Below are positions 52,492 to 61,563 of a stretch of DNA of 64,000 nt, in pieces. This DNA comes from Planctomycetota bacterium. GTDB taxonomy: Bacteria > Planctomycetota > UBA1135 > UBA2386. Location: the NCBI GenBank assembly GCA_016716265.1, contig JADJWQ010000006.1, forward strand, positions 1,054,001 through 1,118,000. The letters run 5' to 3'. The notes beneath the pieces were generated by a model, which was given only the letters and a program-made list of their open reading frames with translations, did no database searches and was not told the DNA's origin. How positions within the stretch are numbered: the first letter of the stretch is position 1; every line of letters begins with the position of its first letter. The translations under genes were made by a program, and so were the position numbers.

Positions 52492-53010
52492 TCAGTCGAA
52501 CAGGTTCTCCAGCTTGCGACGCGCGCTGTTGCCGTAGTCGCGATCGAGCTGCGGATCCGGCGTCGTCCGCGAGTTGGCCTCGCCGTAGATCTCGCTGAGC
52601 TTGCGCGCGGTCTCGTTCGCGTACAACCGCACCATGCCGACGGTCGTGCGGTCGTCGAACAGGATCGTCAGGAGCGTCCGGTCCCCGACCAACGACAGCT
52701 GGATGTTGTCCCGCGTGCCCTGGTGGTAGAGCGCGGTGAACTCGTTCTCGCCGAGCAGCCGCGCCATCTCCTTGGTCGCGGCGAACGAGCCGGCGACGAG
52801 CGCGGAGATGGTGTCCATGTCGATCGTCCGCACCTCGCCGCGGCGCGTGACGAGGTGGCCCTCCTTGTCGATCAGCAGCGCGCACTTGGCGCCCGACAGG
52901 CGGAGGAACTCCGCGAGCAGCCGGTCGATCCGCTCGATGTCTTCCTTGTAGAAGGTCAGGCGGTCGTGCCGCAGGCGCTCGTTGGCGCTCATCTTCCCGG
53001 GATCGCTCAT
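52492..53010 (-). CDS. Roadblock/LC7 domain protein (MglB-like)
   Basis: The 172-residue product has a Roadblock/LC7 fold: EDIERIDRLLAEFLRLSGAK, CALLIDKEGHLVTRRGEVRT, then DNIQLSLVGDRTLLTILFDD. This family includes MglB, which controls the small GTPase MglA. The last 40 residues are charged and unordered. It starts 6 nt after the MglA-like gene, so the two are surely cotranscribed and this is probably its GTPase-activating or exchange partner. Confidence 0.85.
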   Translation of the reverse strand: MSDPGKMSANERLRHDRLTFYKEDIERIDRLLAEFLRLSGAKCALLIDKEGHLVTRRGEVRTIDMDTISALVAGSFAATKEMARLLGENEFTALYHQGTRDNIQLSLVGDRTLLTILFDDRTTVGMVRLYANETARKLSEIYGEANSRTTPDPQLDRDYGNSARRKLENLFD

Positions 53011-53016
53011 GTGGCC

Positions 53017-54006
53017 TCAGCCCTGCTGGTTCTGCATCACGAAGAACACGACGCCCGCGACCGCAGCCGCCAGGAACAGCGTCGAAAGCACGGCGACGAA
53101 CACGCCGCGACCTCCACCGGTACGCGTGCCCCGCGTCTGATCGGCATCGGCGTGCGCGGCACCGCCCCGCCGGCGCGCGGCGCTCGACGCGACGCGACTC
53201 GGCGACGGGCGCTGGGCGACCGGGCGCGGCCCGGCCTGGCCACGCGGCGCGACCGGCCGCCGCGCGGGCGATCCTGCCGGCCGGGCGGGCGCCTGACCAC
53301 GCTTGCCGCCGGCGGCCGGCGCGGCGGCCGGCGCACTCTGTGCCGGGGCCTCGGCGCGCGGCGCCGCCTGCGCGCGAGCTTCGGCGCGCGGCGCCGGACG
53401 CGACGCCGACGAGCGGCGATTGTCCATGCGGTCGATGCTCTCGAGCACCATGCCCGCGAGCACCTTCAGCGTCGGGAACACACCTTCGCCCGTCACGGCG
53501 ACGGCCTCGAAGGTGGGCACGCCGAACCGGTTGAGGGTGCGGTCGAGCTCGTCGACCGGCATCGCGTTCGGGTGGTCACGCTTGTTGTACTGGATGACGT
53601 GCGGCAGCTCGCGGATGTCCTTCCCGTACTCCGCGAGGTTCTCGATGAGGTTCTCGTAGCTCTCGATGTTCTCCTGCAGCTTCTCCGCATCGGAGTCGGC
53701 CACGAAGATCACGCCGTCCACGCCCTGCAGCACGAGCTTGCGCGTCGAGTTGTAGTAGACCTGGCCCGGCACCGTGTAGAGCTGGAACTTGGTCCGCATG
53801 CCGGCGACGTTGCCGAGGTCGAGCGGCATGAAGTCGAAGAACAGCGTGCGGTCGCCGTCCGTCGAGATCGACGTCAGCTCGCCCTTGTTCTCCTCGGGCG
53901 CCTTCTGGTGGACGATCTCGAGGTTGGTGGTCTTGCCACTCATCCCGGGCCCGTAGAAGACGATCTTGCAGTTGACTTCCTTGAGGGCGAAGTTGATCTG
54001 GACCAT
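53017..54006 (-). CDS. MglA-like small GTPase with a C-terminal membrane tail
   Basis: The 329-residue product has a complete MglA G domain: P-loop YGPGMSGKTT (residues 18-27), MglA-type switch LYTVPGQVYYN (TVPGQ 78-82 in place of DxxGQ), QYNKRD (NKRD 141-144) and AVTGEGV. Normal MglA is about 195 residues. This one continues with a Pro/Ala/Arg-rich linker of about 100 residues and a membrane helix (VFVAVLSTLFLAAAVAGVVF) near the C-terminus, so it is tail-anchored. MglA sets cell polarity and motility in Myxococcus. Here it stands with two or three LC7 proteins. Confidence 0.85.
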   Translation of the reverse strand: MVQINFALKEVNCKIVFYGPGMSGKTTNLEIVHQKAPEENKGELTSISTDGDRTLFFDFMPLDLGNVAGMRTKFQLYTVPGQVYYNSTRKLVLQGVDGVIFVADSDAEKLQENIESYENLIENLAEYGKDIRELPHVIQYNKRDHPNAMPVDELDRTLNRFGVPTFEAVAVTGEGVFPTLKVLAGMVLESIDRMDNRRSSASRPAPRAEARAQAAPRAEAPAQSAPAAAPAAGGKRGQAPARPAGSPARRPVAPRGQAGPRPVAQRPSPSRVASSAARRRGGAAHADADQTRGTRTGGGRGVFVAVLSTLFLAAAVAGVVFFVMQNQQG

Positions 54007-54362
54007 GGCTGTGTTTCTCGTGTCCGTCGAGCCGCGCAGCCCAGGACGGATGCCCCACCCGGGGTCGGCCGGACCGCCTCGATCGTCGGGTCTCCCTTCC
54101 GAGGCCCTCGTCCTCCAGATCGTCGACGGAGCTCCGACGCCTTGAGGTTTTCCACGCGGGAACGCCGGTCGACGTATCGATCGATAGGGCCGGCGCGACT
54201 CCCGCGACGCTGCGGTGCGGCAGCCGGTCGACGGGCGCGACCTCCCCACCGGCCACCGCCGGCCGCCGCGCGCGCGGCGTGCCACCGTCAGGCACCGACT
54301 CGTCAGGCACCGACCCGTCAGGCACCGACCCGCCAGGCGCCGACTCGCCAGGCACCCATTCG
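54007..54362. other. 356-bp region with minisatellite between LC7 and MglA-like genes
   Basis: No gene is supported here. The left part is plain leader sequence; the right part is the 15-bp array at 54287-54376. Confidence 0.5.
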
Positions 54363-54376
54363 TCAGGCGCCGACCC
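54287..54376. repeat. 15-bp minisatellite, six units, running into a stop codon
   Basis: Six tandem units follow GTCAGGCACCGACTC (variants have gc for gt and ca for cg). The right-most unit includes the TGA (54365-54363) and last codons of the LC7 gene on the minus strand. The array therefore looks like an expansion of the end of that gene; in its frame the units read RVGAW or RVGA-stop. Confidence 0.85.
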
Positions 54377-54734
54377 GCACCTCGTTGCGGATCTGCACGG
54401 CGATATCGTCGAACTGCGCCTCGAACTCCGCGAGGTGCGCGAACTGGTCGGTGATCGCGACGAGCCAGCCCTCGCCGACGCTCGCGAGCAGGATCTTGCC
54501 GTGGGTCGCGTGCAGCACGAAGCGATCGAGCTGCGGTGCCTCGCACCCGTCCTCGGTCATCGCGCGGCGGGTGGTCTGCACGAGAAAGCTGGCGAGTCCC
54601 GCGACGACGTCTTCGCGATAGCCACCGTGCAGCGCGCTGCGGACCACGATGCCGTCATCGGTGACCACGGCCGCGCCGCGGACGCAGTCGACGGCGAACA
54701 GCTCGGCCAGCAGGCTCTCGATCCGGTTGCTCAT
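54363..54734 (-). CDS. Second Roadblock/LC7 domain protein
   Basis: The 123-residue product is a minimal Roadblock domain: SLLAELFAVDCVRGAAVVTD, DGIVVRSALHGGYREDVVAG, RFVLHATHGKILLASVGEGW and LVAITDQFAHLAEFEAQFDD. Its ATG overlaps the stop of the TPR-LC7 gene (ATGA). It ends inside a 15-bp repeat array, so the C-terminus RVGA may vary between strains. Confidence 0.85.
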   Translation of the reverse strand: MSNRIESLLAELFAVDCVRGAAVVTDDGIVVRSALHGGYREDVVAGLASFLVQTTRRAMTEDGCEAPQLDRFVLHATHGKILLASVGEGWLVAITDQFAHLAEFEAQFDDIAVQIRNEVRVGA

Positions 54735-55867
54735 GCTCCCCTCCTGCTCGCGCTGACGAGGCTCTGCGCGACCAGCTCCTGCAGCTCGTCCAGCAACGCC
54801 GTGACGTCGGTGTCGGCGGTGCACTCCAGCGCGGCGATCGACTCGCCGTACGAGCACACGCAGATGCGACCGAAGTTGCCGTCGACCGTGCCCTTGCTGA
54901 AGTTGCCGACGTCCATCCGCTTCGCGGCGCGCTGCGCCGCGCGCGCAACGACGCGCGTCACGCGCAGGAACGGGTCGCGACCGTCGCGGATCTCGCCGCG
55001 CACCAGGGCCTTCGCACCACGGATGAACGTCGCCTTGCGGACTCCCGGAGCGTCCGCGAGCCTGGCGAGCCGATCGCGCACGCCGTGCAGCTCGTCGCCG
55101 TCGTCGGACGTCGCGTCCTGCATCGCCCTGCGCTCGCGCGACACCGGCTGGCGCGTCAGGCGCCCGCGCGACTCGACGTCGTGCAGCAGTGCCGCGATGT
55201 CCTCGTAGTCGCCGTCGGCGCCGGCGGGGCTCGACTGCGCGACCGTCTCGCGCATCGCCTGGAGCTCCGCGTCGCGCACGCCGAGACGGCCGAGCGCGTC
55301 GACGTGCTCGAGCACCGAGATCTGCGCGCCGATGCGCCACGACAGTTCCGCGAGCAGCCGCCTCGCGGCGACGACGTCTCCGTCCAGCCGGAGGACCGCG
55401 CGGAGGTGTTCGACCGCGGCGGAGCCCTCGCGGGCGCCGAGGTCCCGGTAGAAGCCGAGGAGGTTGGCGCGCGCGAGCAGCAGGTGCGATTCGGCATCCT
55501 CGGGGAACCGGCGGATGCACTCCTCGCAGACGCCCTGGACCGACTCGAAGTCGCCGAGCTCGAGGTGCAGGTGCGCGAGCTCGTGGTAGAGCGTCGCGTC
55601 CTTCGACCGCGCGAGCCGCACGCGCATCGAGCCGATGCGCTCGGTGAGCTGCTTCTTCTGCGCGAAGCGCTTCAGCTTGCGCAGCTCCACCGACTGCGGG
55701 AACAGCGCCAGGCCCTCCTCGGCGAGCACCAGCGTCTTCTCGTGCATGCCGAGGTTGATGTAGACCTGCCCGAGATCGACGAACGTCGACGGAGACGGGC
55801 TCTGGTGGGCGCGCGTCTCCAGCCGCCTGAGCTCGGTCCAGATCTTCAACCGTTGGATGAGGTTCAT
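54731..55867 (-). CDS. TPR protein with C-terminal Roadblock-like domain
   Basis: The 378-residue product has an N-terminal TPR array: TFVDLGQVYINLGMHEKTLV, LYHELAHLHLELGDFESVQG and AESHLLLARANLLGFYRDLG. After a charged linker, the C-terminal 110 residues (KATFIRGAKALVRGEIRDGR; FGRICVCSYGESIAALECTA; TDVTALLDELQELVAQSLVS) look like a diverged LC7 domain. It likely links LC7/MglA signalling to a protein scaffold. Its start codon may overlap the small upstream frame. Confidence 0.7.
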   Translation of the reverse strand: MNLIQRLKIWTELRRLETRAHQSPSPSTFVDLGQVYINLGMHEKTLVLAEEGLALFPQSVELRKLKRFAQKKQLTERIGSMRVRLARSKDATLYHELAHLHLELGDFESVQGVCEECIRRFPEDAESHLLLARANLLGFYRDLGAREGSAAVEHLRAVLRLDGDVVAARRLLAELSWRIGAQISVLEHVDALGRLGVRDAELQAMRETVAQSSPAGADGDYEDIAALLHDVESRGRLTRQPVSRERRAMQDATSDDGDELHGVRDRLARLADAPGVRKATFIRGAKALVRGEIRDGRDPFLRVTRVVARAAQRAAKRMDVGNFSKGTVDGNFGRICVCSYGESIAALECTADTDVTALLDELQELVAQSLVSASRRGA

Positions 55868-56055
55868 CCCAGGGCCTCCGCGAGCACCCCGACGGGCGTG
55901 CCCACTGCTCTCTTATCGGACGTCCGCCCTCCGTCCCTGACCGGGACATCGCACTCGCGGACGGCCACCGCACGTGCTCGCACGGCGACGCACCTTCCTC
56001 GCACCTGGTCCGGGTCGTTCATGTCGCCTTCGATCGACTCGCTCGCGGGGCTCAT
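55864..56055 (-). CDS. Possible 63-residue protein bridging two genes
   Basis: A frame begins at ATG 56055, overlapping the stop of the DUF4388 gene (TGATG), and ends at TGA 55866-55864, overlapping the ATG of the TPR gene (ATGA). The sequence starts MSPASESIEGDMNDPDQVRG and matches no family. Both overlaps favour a real coupled gene. Against it, codon third positions drop to about 80 percent G or C in the second half and the composition is irregular. It may be chance. Confidence 0.35.
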   Translation of the reverse strand: MSPASESIEGDMNDPDQVRGRCVAVRARAVAVRECDVPVRDGGRTSDKRAVGTPVGVLAEALG

Positions 56056-59000
56056 CATCGGAACCTCAACACGTCGCCGCTGCCGATCGGGACGAACACG
56101 TCGTCGCCCAGTGCGGCAAGGTCGGCGACGAACGGCTCGGCGCCGCGGAACTCCCAGACCCACTGGAAGTTCGCACGATCCAGAGCGACCAGGACGTCGA
56201 CGTCGCGCAGCTCCGCGCGCTGACGGCTGATCACGAACAGGGTGTCGTCGGTGACCACCGGTCCGCCGACGACACGACCGGGCAGCTCCGCGCTCGCCTC
56301 GATCTCGCCGCTGCGCAGGGCCACCCGCAGCACGTGCGAGCCGGCGCGGACGAACAGCGTCTCGTCCCGGAGCAGGATCTCCTCGGCGCGGCTGTCGTCC
56401 GGCAGCGGGATCGACCACTGCTCACGGCGGCCGTTGTCGCGCAGCGCGACGAGCCGTGCATCGCCGGTCCCGAACACGATCGCGCCGTTCCAGGCCTCGA
56501 TCGAGGTCGTCGGTGGGCTCGGCGGCCGCAACCAGTTCGCGACCGCGCCCTCCAGCGCATCGACGATCGCGACGCGACCGCTGACCAGCGCGACGTAGAC
56601 GAACCGCCCGTCGGTGCTCGGCGCGTACTCGGCCGGCTCGTCGAGCGAGACCGTCCAGAGCGGCTCGCGGTCGCCGCGCCCGACGTCGAGCGCCGTGAGC
56701 CGCCCGTGCTCGTCGATCAGCACGACGCGCCGGCCGATCAGCAGCGGATCGAACACCGGCCCGCGGTCGGCGGGGAAGCCGACGTCCCACAGGCGCCGAC
56801 CATCGTTCAGCGAGTGCGCCCGCACGCGTCGCTCGCGCGTGCGGAAGACCGCGACCGCATCGGTGAACGACACGTGCCCCTCGAGCTCGTCGAGACCGGG
56901 CAGCTGGACGACGAAGCGCACGGCGCCGTCGGAGTCCTCGAGCCCCTGGAACGCGACCTTGCCGCTGCGCAGGCCGGCGGCCAGCACCCCGCGCCGCAGG
57001 GACAGCTCGCCGCGCACGGGCTCCTCGAAGCGGATCACGTCGCGCGGCACCGCGATCAGCACGCGGTCGACGATCGCGTCGTCGCGCGCGACGACGCGCA
57101 CCGCCAACGACTCGAAGCCCGGCTTGCGGAGCTCCAGGTCGACCGGCTCGTCCGGTGGCAGCTGGAGCACGAAGGGCGTGCGCGCCGGCTCCGGACCGGC
57201 CGGACCCTCGATCCGGATCTCCTCGCCGCCGCGCAGCACCAGCGCGCCGGCCGGTCGCGACTCGATGCGGACCGGTAGCTGCACGTGCCGCGCGGTCTCG
57301 GTCATCTCGTACTCCGTCATCAGCTCGAGCCACGCGTCGCGCGCCTCGCGCCACGACCCCTGCCGCAGCTTCTGACGGGCGCGCCGGTCGAGCGCGAGCG
57401 CCCGGCCGAGGCTGTCCTCGAGCTGGCGGATCTGCTCGGCGAGCTGCTTCTGCCGCGCCCAGACGAAGTCGCGCTCCTCGCCGGCCTCGCGCACGAGCTC
57501 CTGGATCGCCTGGAGCTGCCGCAGCGCACCGTCGTAGTCCGCCTCGCGCACCCGTGCCTCGTAGGCGATCCACGCGAACTCGTAGTCGCGCCGCACCTTC
57601 TCGAGCTCGCGCTCGCGCCGCTTGCGCTCCGCCTCGATGCGCTGGTCGCGACGCTTCATCAGACCCTCGAGCGTCGTGACCTCCATCTCGACTTCGCGCG
57701 CCGCGATCGTCAGCGGGTACTGCGCGCGGAACGCGCGATACTGATCGAGTGCCGACTCGAACTCCTCGTGGTCGATCTCCGGCTGCAGGCGCACCTGCAG
57801 GCTCTCCAGGGTCTCGCGGGCGTGCTGGTCGTAGGCCCACCAGACCGCGCCGAGCGTGACCACGATCAGCACGAGCACGATCAGCGCGCCGATGCTGCGC
57901 CGCCGACTGCGGCGGCGCTCGTCGATCTCGTAGAGCGACCGGATCCGTTCGGAGACGTCCTTGCGGCTGCGGTCGATCATCAGCACCTTCTGGAGGTACT
58001 TGATCGCGTCGATCGGGCGCCGCTGCTGGACATAGTCGCCGGCGATCGACTCGTAGAGCTCGACGACGCGCTTGGTGTCGCCGACCTTCGTATGGACGTT
58101 GACGAGGCTCTTCTTGAGCTCGACGTCGTACGGGTTGTCGCGCAGCAGCCGCTCGAGCACCGCGCGCACGCGATCCACCTCGCCGGCCGCGAGATACAGG
58201 TCGACGAGGTCCTTGCCGGCCTGCACCGGGTCGAAGTCGGGCGTCGCGAGATCCTGGCGACCGACCGTCAGCTCGACGATGCGCTCGCGCGCGGCGAGGT
58301 CGGTCGGCAGCATCTCGACGATGCGGCGCAGCCCGCGCACCGCGCCCGGCAGGTCGTCGACCCGCACCAGGAACTCCGCGAGACACTTGCGGTGGTAGGC
58401 CGCCAGCTCGAATTCCTGCAGCTGGTCGTAGCAGGCGGCGATCTCCTCGTGCGCGTCCGGGACCCCCTGGGCGCAGGAGATCGCCTTCTCGAACAGATTG
58501 ACCGCGTCCTGCGAGCGCCCCTCGTCGACGCACTCGCGCGCGAGACCGATCAGTTCGCGCGGCGGGACCGGCTCGACGAGCCCCTGGTCGCACAGGACGG
58601 CGAGGCCCTTGTAGACGTGGAACGCGGGGAGCCCCGAGACCTCGATCAGCCGCGCGACGTTGCGCTTGCCGTCGACGAGGTCGTACACGCCTAGCGCCGA
58701 GTCCTCGAGCTCGACGAAGTTCGCCGCATTCCCGATCGGACGATGGATCTCGTTGGCGCTGGGGATCCGCGACTGGATGTAGGTCCACTCGTCGATGCGA
58801 CGCGCGGCCTCCATGATCAGCGAGTCCGGGCTGAACACGAAGCGGTCGTCGATCTGGCCGTCGCGCCCCTGCAGCGCCGTGCGCCCTTCGAGGAACTCGA
58901 AGTGCGCCTCCTCCCAGAAGAAGAGGTCGTAGACCTCCTCCTCCATCTCGGCGCGGATCATCGCCGTCAGCTCCTCCGGGTCGAGATAGCCGCCGTTGAC

Positions 59001-59276
59001 GAGCGCGTCGGCGAGGCCGAGACCGTGCTGAGCCGCATGGTCGCGCGCGTCCTGGGCGAGGTCGGGCTCGATCCGGCCGGTGCGCGTCGCCTGGACCAGC
59101 ACGCGCTCGAGCACGACGTGCTCGTCGAAGTACAGGTAGGTGCCGCGATGATCGAAGTACAGCGCCCGCCAGCCCCGCGGCGCGGTGATCAGGAGCATGC
59201 CCTCCTTCTGATTGAGGGCCAGCATCTGGAAGACCTGGGCGAGGTCGACGCTGGCGAGATCACCTTTCAGGGCCAT
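56055..59276 (-). CDS. DUF4388 - TPR - membrane helix - PEGA - beta-propeller protein
   Basis: The 1073-residue product starts with a DUF4388 (PATAN-like) domain at about residues 1-160 (MALKGDLASVDLAQVFQMLA; ALYFDHRGTYLYFDEHVVLE; DLFFWEEAHFEFLEGRTAL). It continues with TPR repeats (about 240-450) and a membrane helix (ALIVLVLIVVTLGAVWWAY, near 465-485). Outside is a coiled coil (RRERELEKVRRDYEFAW) and a PEGA-type domain (VRIESRPAGALVLRGGEEIR). A PQQ-type propeller ends it (WTVSLDEPAEYAPSTDGRFV; VLRVALRSGEIEASAELPGR). It could sense an envelope state and pass it to the LC7/MglA proteins. ATG 59276 is chosen at the DUF4388 start. Confidence 0.8.
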   Translation of the reverse strand: MALKGDLASVDLAQVFQMLALNQKEGMLLITAPRGWRALYFDHRGTYLYFDEHVVLERVLVQATRTGRIEPDLAQDARDHAAQHGLGLADALVNGGYLDPEELTAMIRAEMEEEVYDLFFWEEAHFEFLEGRTALQGRDGQIDDRFVFSPDSLIMEAARRIDEWTYIQSRIPSANEIHRPIGNAANFVELEDSALGVYDLVDGKRNVARLIEVSGLPAFHVYKGLAVLCDQGLVEPVPPRELIGLARECVDEGRSQDAVNLFEKAISCAQGVPDAHEEIAACYDQLQEFELAAYHRKCLAEFLVRVDDLPGAVRGLRRIVEMLPTDLAARERIVELTVGRQDLATPDFDPVQAGKDLVDLYLAAGEVDRVRAVLERLLRDNPYDVELKKSLVNVHTKVGDTKRVVELYESIAGDYVQQRRPIDAIKYLQKVLMIDRSRKDVSERIRSLYEIDERRRSRRRSIGALIVLVLIVVTLGAVWWAYDQHARETLESLQVRLQPEIDHEEFESALDQYRAFRAQYPLTIAAREVEMEVTTLEGLMKRRDQRIEAERKRRERELEKVRRDYEFAWIAYEARVREADYDGALRQLQAIQELVREAGEERDFVWARQKQLAEQIRQLEDSLGRALALDRRARQKLRQGSWREARDAWLELMTEYEMTETARHVQLPVRIESRPAGALVLRGGEEIRIEGPAGPEPARTPFVLQLPPDEPVDLELRKPGFESLAVRVVARDDAIVDRVLIAVPRDVIRFEEPVRGELSLRRGVLAAGLRSGKVAFQGLEDSDGAVRFVVQLPGLDELEGHVSFTDAVAVFRTRERRVRAHSLNDGRRLWDVGFPADRGPVFDPLLIGRRVVLIDEHGRLTALDVGRGDREPLWTVSLDEPAEYAPSTDGRFVYVALVSGRVAIVDALEGAVANWLRPPSPPTTSIEAWNGAIVFGTGDARLVALRDNGRREQWSIPLPDDSRAEEILLRDETLFVRAGSHVLRVALRSGEIEASAELPGRVVGGPVVTDDTLFVISRQRAELRDVDVLVALDRANFQWVWEFRGAEPFVADLAALGDDVFVPIGSGDVLRFR

Positions 59277-59512
59277 CGTCCGAACTTCCTTTTGGCCGGC
59301 CGCCACCCGAGGGCCCTCCCTCGGGGTGCTCCTGCTCCCCTCCGCTATCGACCGTCCGCTGGCGCCGGTTGAGCGCGCGGCAGCGAGACCCTGCCCGGAT
59401 CCTGGACGCCGCGTCGGCCACCCGGAGCTTGCCCGCCCGGCGCTGGTTTCCTAGGCTCCCCCGAGCCGCGGTGGTCCGCCGTCGGCTGCCGTAGCTGCCC
59501 GCCCCGTCGACC

Positions 59513-60208
59513 ATGCGCGTCCCGAGCCTGCCCCGCATCGAGAGCACCGGCTGGACCCGCGCCCTCGCGGCGCACGTGCTGGCGGGCCTCGGCCGCGCCT
59601 TGTCGCGGCTGGGTTGTCATGCCGCCGCGCGCCGCCGACTGACGGTCGTCGTACGCCTCGGACACGGCAGCTTCGCGGTACACCTGGGCCTCGCGCGGTC
59701 TGCCTACGCGCTCGGCGACTACACCGGGTGGCGCCGCGAGTGCGCGCTGGCGCGGGCTCGCGCCCCGGAGCGATTCGCACGCCTCGGTCATCCGTTCGTG
59801 CTGTTCGCGTCGCTGGATCGGCACGCGGACCGCGACCCGACCGCAACGGCGACGCACGACGTCGACCTGCCCATCGGCTTGCGCCGGTTCGTCACGGGCG
59901 AGCTCGGCGACCGCGTGCCACCGTTCTCGTCGAGCAGCATCCCCGGTCTGTCGACGACGGACGAGGAGCGCCTCGCCTCCGGCGGCGACCCGACAGCGGA
60001 CGGCCGGCGCCACGACGATGCCAGCGGCGGCTTCGAGCCCGACTACATGCTGCCGACTCCGGACTGGGTCGATCCCGAGCGGGCACCCGGCTGCGACGAC
60101 TGCTCGAGCGTCACCGAGCGGGAGCGCCTGCGCGCGCTCGGTCCGGTCCGCCACGCCGAGATCGCCGCCACCGACTGGGCCGAGCTGACCCGTCGACTGC
60201 AACGCTGA
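59513..60208 (+). CDS. Hypothetical protein, 231 residues
   Basis: The N-terminal 90 residues form helices that could be TPR-like (ALAAHVLAGLGRALSRLGCH; RLTVVVRLGHGSFAVHLGLA). The C-terminal half is acidic and mostly unordered, with FEPDYMLPTPDWVDPERAPG near the end. There is no signal peptide, and no family is recognised. Codon bias supports coding. It diverges from the DUF4388 gene. Confidence 0.55.
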   Translation: MRVPSLPRIESTGWTRALAAHVLAGLGRALSRLGCHAAARRRLTVVVRLGHGSFAVHLGLARSAYALGDYTGWRRECALARARAPERFARLGHPFVLFASLDRHADRDPTATATHDVDLPIGLRRFVTGELGDRVPPFSSSSIPGLSTTDEERLASGGDPTADGRRHDDASGGFEPDYMLPTPDWVDPERAPGCDDCSSVTERERLRALGPVRHAEIAATDWAELTRRLQR

Positions 60209-60360
60209 CGCCGCTTGCGACACCGGTCACGCACGCCGCGCCGGCGCACCGCGTGCAGCCGTTGCGCGGCCACTGCGGGATTTCTCGACGTGGGCCTGCG
60301 CAACCGGCTGGTTAGACTGCGCGGCAGGTCGCGTTGCGATGATCGCGACCGCCCGAGCCC

Positions 60361-61458
60361 ATGAAAGAGACCGTCCTCAAGCGGCTGCACGAGTCCCTCG
60401 GCGCGCGCCTCGTCCCGTTCGGCGGCTGGACGATGCCGGTCCAGTACTCCGGGATCCTCGAGGAGGCGCGCGCGGTGCGCAGCGCAGCCGGGTTGTTCGA
60501 CCTCGGCCACATGGGGCGCGTGTCGGTCCTCGGTCGCGATGCGGAGGCGTACCTGCAGCGCCTGCAGACCAACGACGCGGCCGCGATCGCCCCGGGTCGG
60601 ATCCGCTACGCGATGCTGCTCGACGACCAGGGTCGGACGCAGGACGACATCCTGGTGTATCGCGAGCCGGAGGGTCACACCGGCTTCCTGGTCGTCGTCA
60701 ATGCGGGCAACGCCGAGCGCGACTTCGCGATCATGCACCGCGTCGCCGCCGACTTCGACGACGTGCAGCTCGTCGACCGCAGCACCGAGCTGGCGATGAT
60801 CGCCGTGCAGGGTCCGCGGTCGGAGGCGATCGTGCAGCGCGTCACCGACGTCGACCTCCGCACGGTGCGCTACTACGGGTGGGCGCGCGGACGCGTCGGC
60901 GATACGCCGGGCGCGCTGTCGCGGACCGGCTACACCGGTGAGGACGGGTTCGAGCTCTACGTCCCTGCCGCGCAGGCCGAAGGGCTGTGGCGCCGGCTGA
61001 CGGAGCTCGGCGCGGGCGACGGTCTGATCCCGTGCGGGCTCGGCTCGCGCGACGTGTTGCGCCTCGAGGCGGGCATGCCGCTGTACGGCCACGAGATCGA
61101 CGAGCAGACCACCCCGCTCGATGCCGGACTCGACTTCGGCGTGAAGTTCACGCACGACTTCATCGGGCGCGCGGCACTCGAGCGACAGCTCGCCGCCGGC
61201 GGACCGCAGACCCGGCTCGTCGGCCTGACGACCGACAGCCGCCGCGTCCCTCGGCAGGGCTATTCGGTCTGGTCGGGCGATCGCGAGATCGGCCGCATCT
61301 GCTCGGGCACCGCGTCGCCGACACTCGGCACCAACATCGCGACCGCGCACGTTCCGGTCGAGTTCGCGGAGCCGGGCACCGAGCTCCAGTTCGACGTGCG
61401 CGGCAGCCGTGAGCCTGCCCGCGTCGTCACCCTGCCGTTCTACAAGCGCGCGCGCTGA
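60361..61458 (+). CDS. gcvT: Glycine cleavage system T protein (aminomethyltransferase)
   Basis: The 365-residue product is full length, with LGARLVPFGGWTMPVQYSGI, VRSAAGLFDLGHMGRVSVLG, TGYTGEDGFELYVPAAQAEG (folate site) and GLGSRDVLRLEAGMPLYGHE. It transfers the aminomethyl group of glycine from lipoylated GcvH to tetrahydrofolate. A TAGACT box lies 42 nt upstream (60313-60318). No glycine riboswitch is apparent upstream. gcvP is not in the window. Confidence 0.95.
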   Translation: MKETVLKRLHESLGARLVPFGGWTMPVQYSGILEEARAVRSAAGLFDLGHMGRVSVLGRDAEAYLQRLQTNDAAAIAPGRIRYAMLLDDQGRTQDDILVYREPEGHTGFLVVVNAGNAERDFAIMHRVAADFDDVQLVDRSTELAMIAVQGPRSEAIVQRVTDVDLRTVRYYGWARGRVGDTPGALSRTGYTGEDGFELYVPAAQAEGLWRRLTELGAGDGLIPCGLGSRDVLRLEAGMPLYGHEIDEQTTPLDAGLDFGVKFTHDFIGRAALERQLAAGGPQTRLVGLTTDSRRVPRQGYSVWSGDREIGRICSGTASPTLGTNIATAHVPVEFAEPGTELQFDVRGSREPARVVTLPFYKRAR

Positions 61459-61563
61459 AGCCCGCACGCCTCTGCCAGCCGAGGCAAACCGTCCGTCGAT
61501 CGCGGCCCGCCGCGCGCCGATACCCCTCACCCCTCTCGAGCCCCCACGATCCTCGAGCTCCCG

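Noticed and set aside
60209..60360. Glycine riboswitch upstream of gcvT
   Set aside because: No tandem aptamer-like conserved segments are seen in the 150-bp leader.
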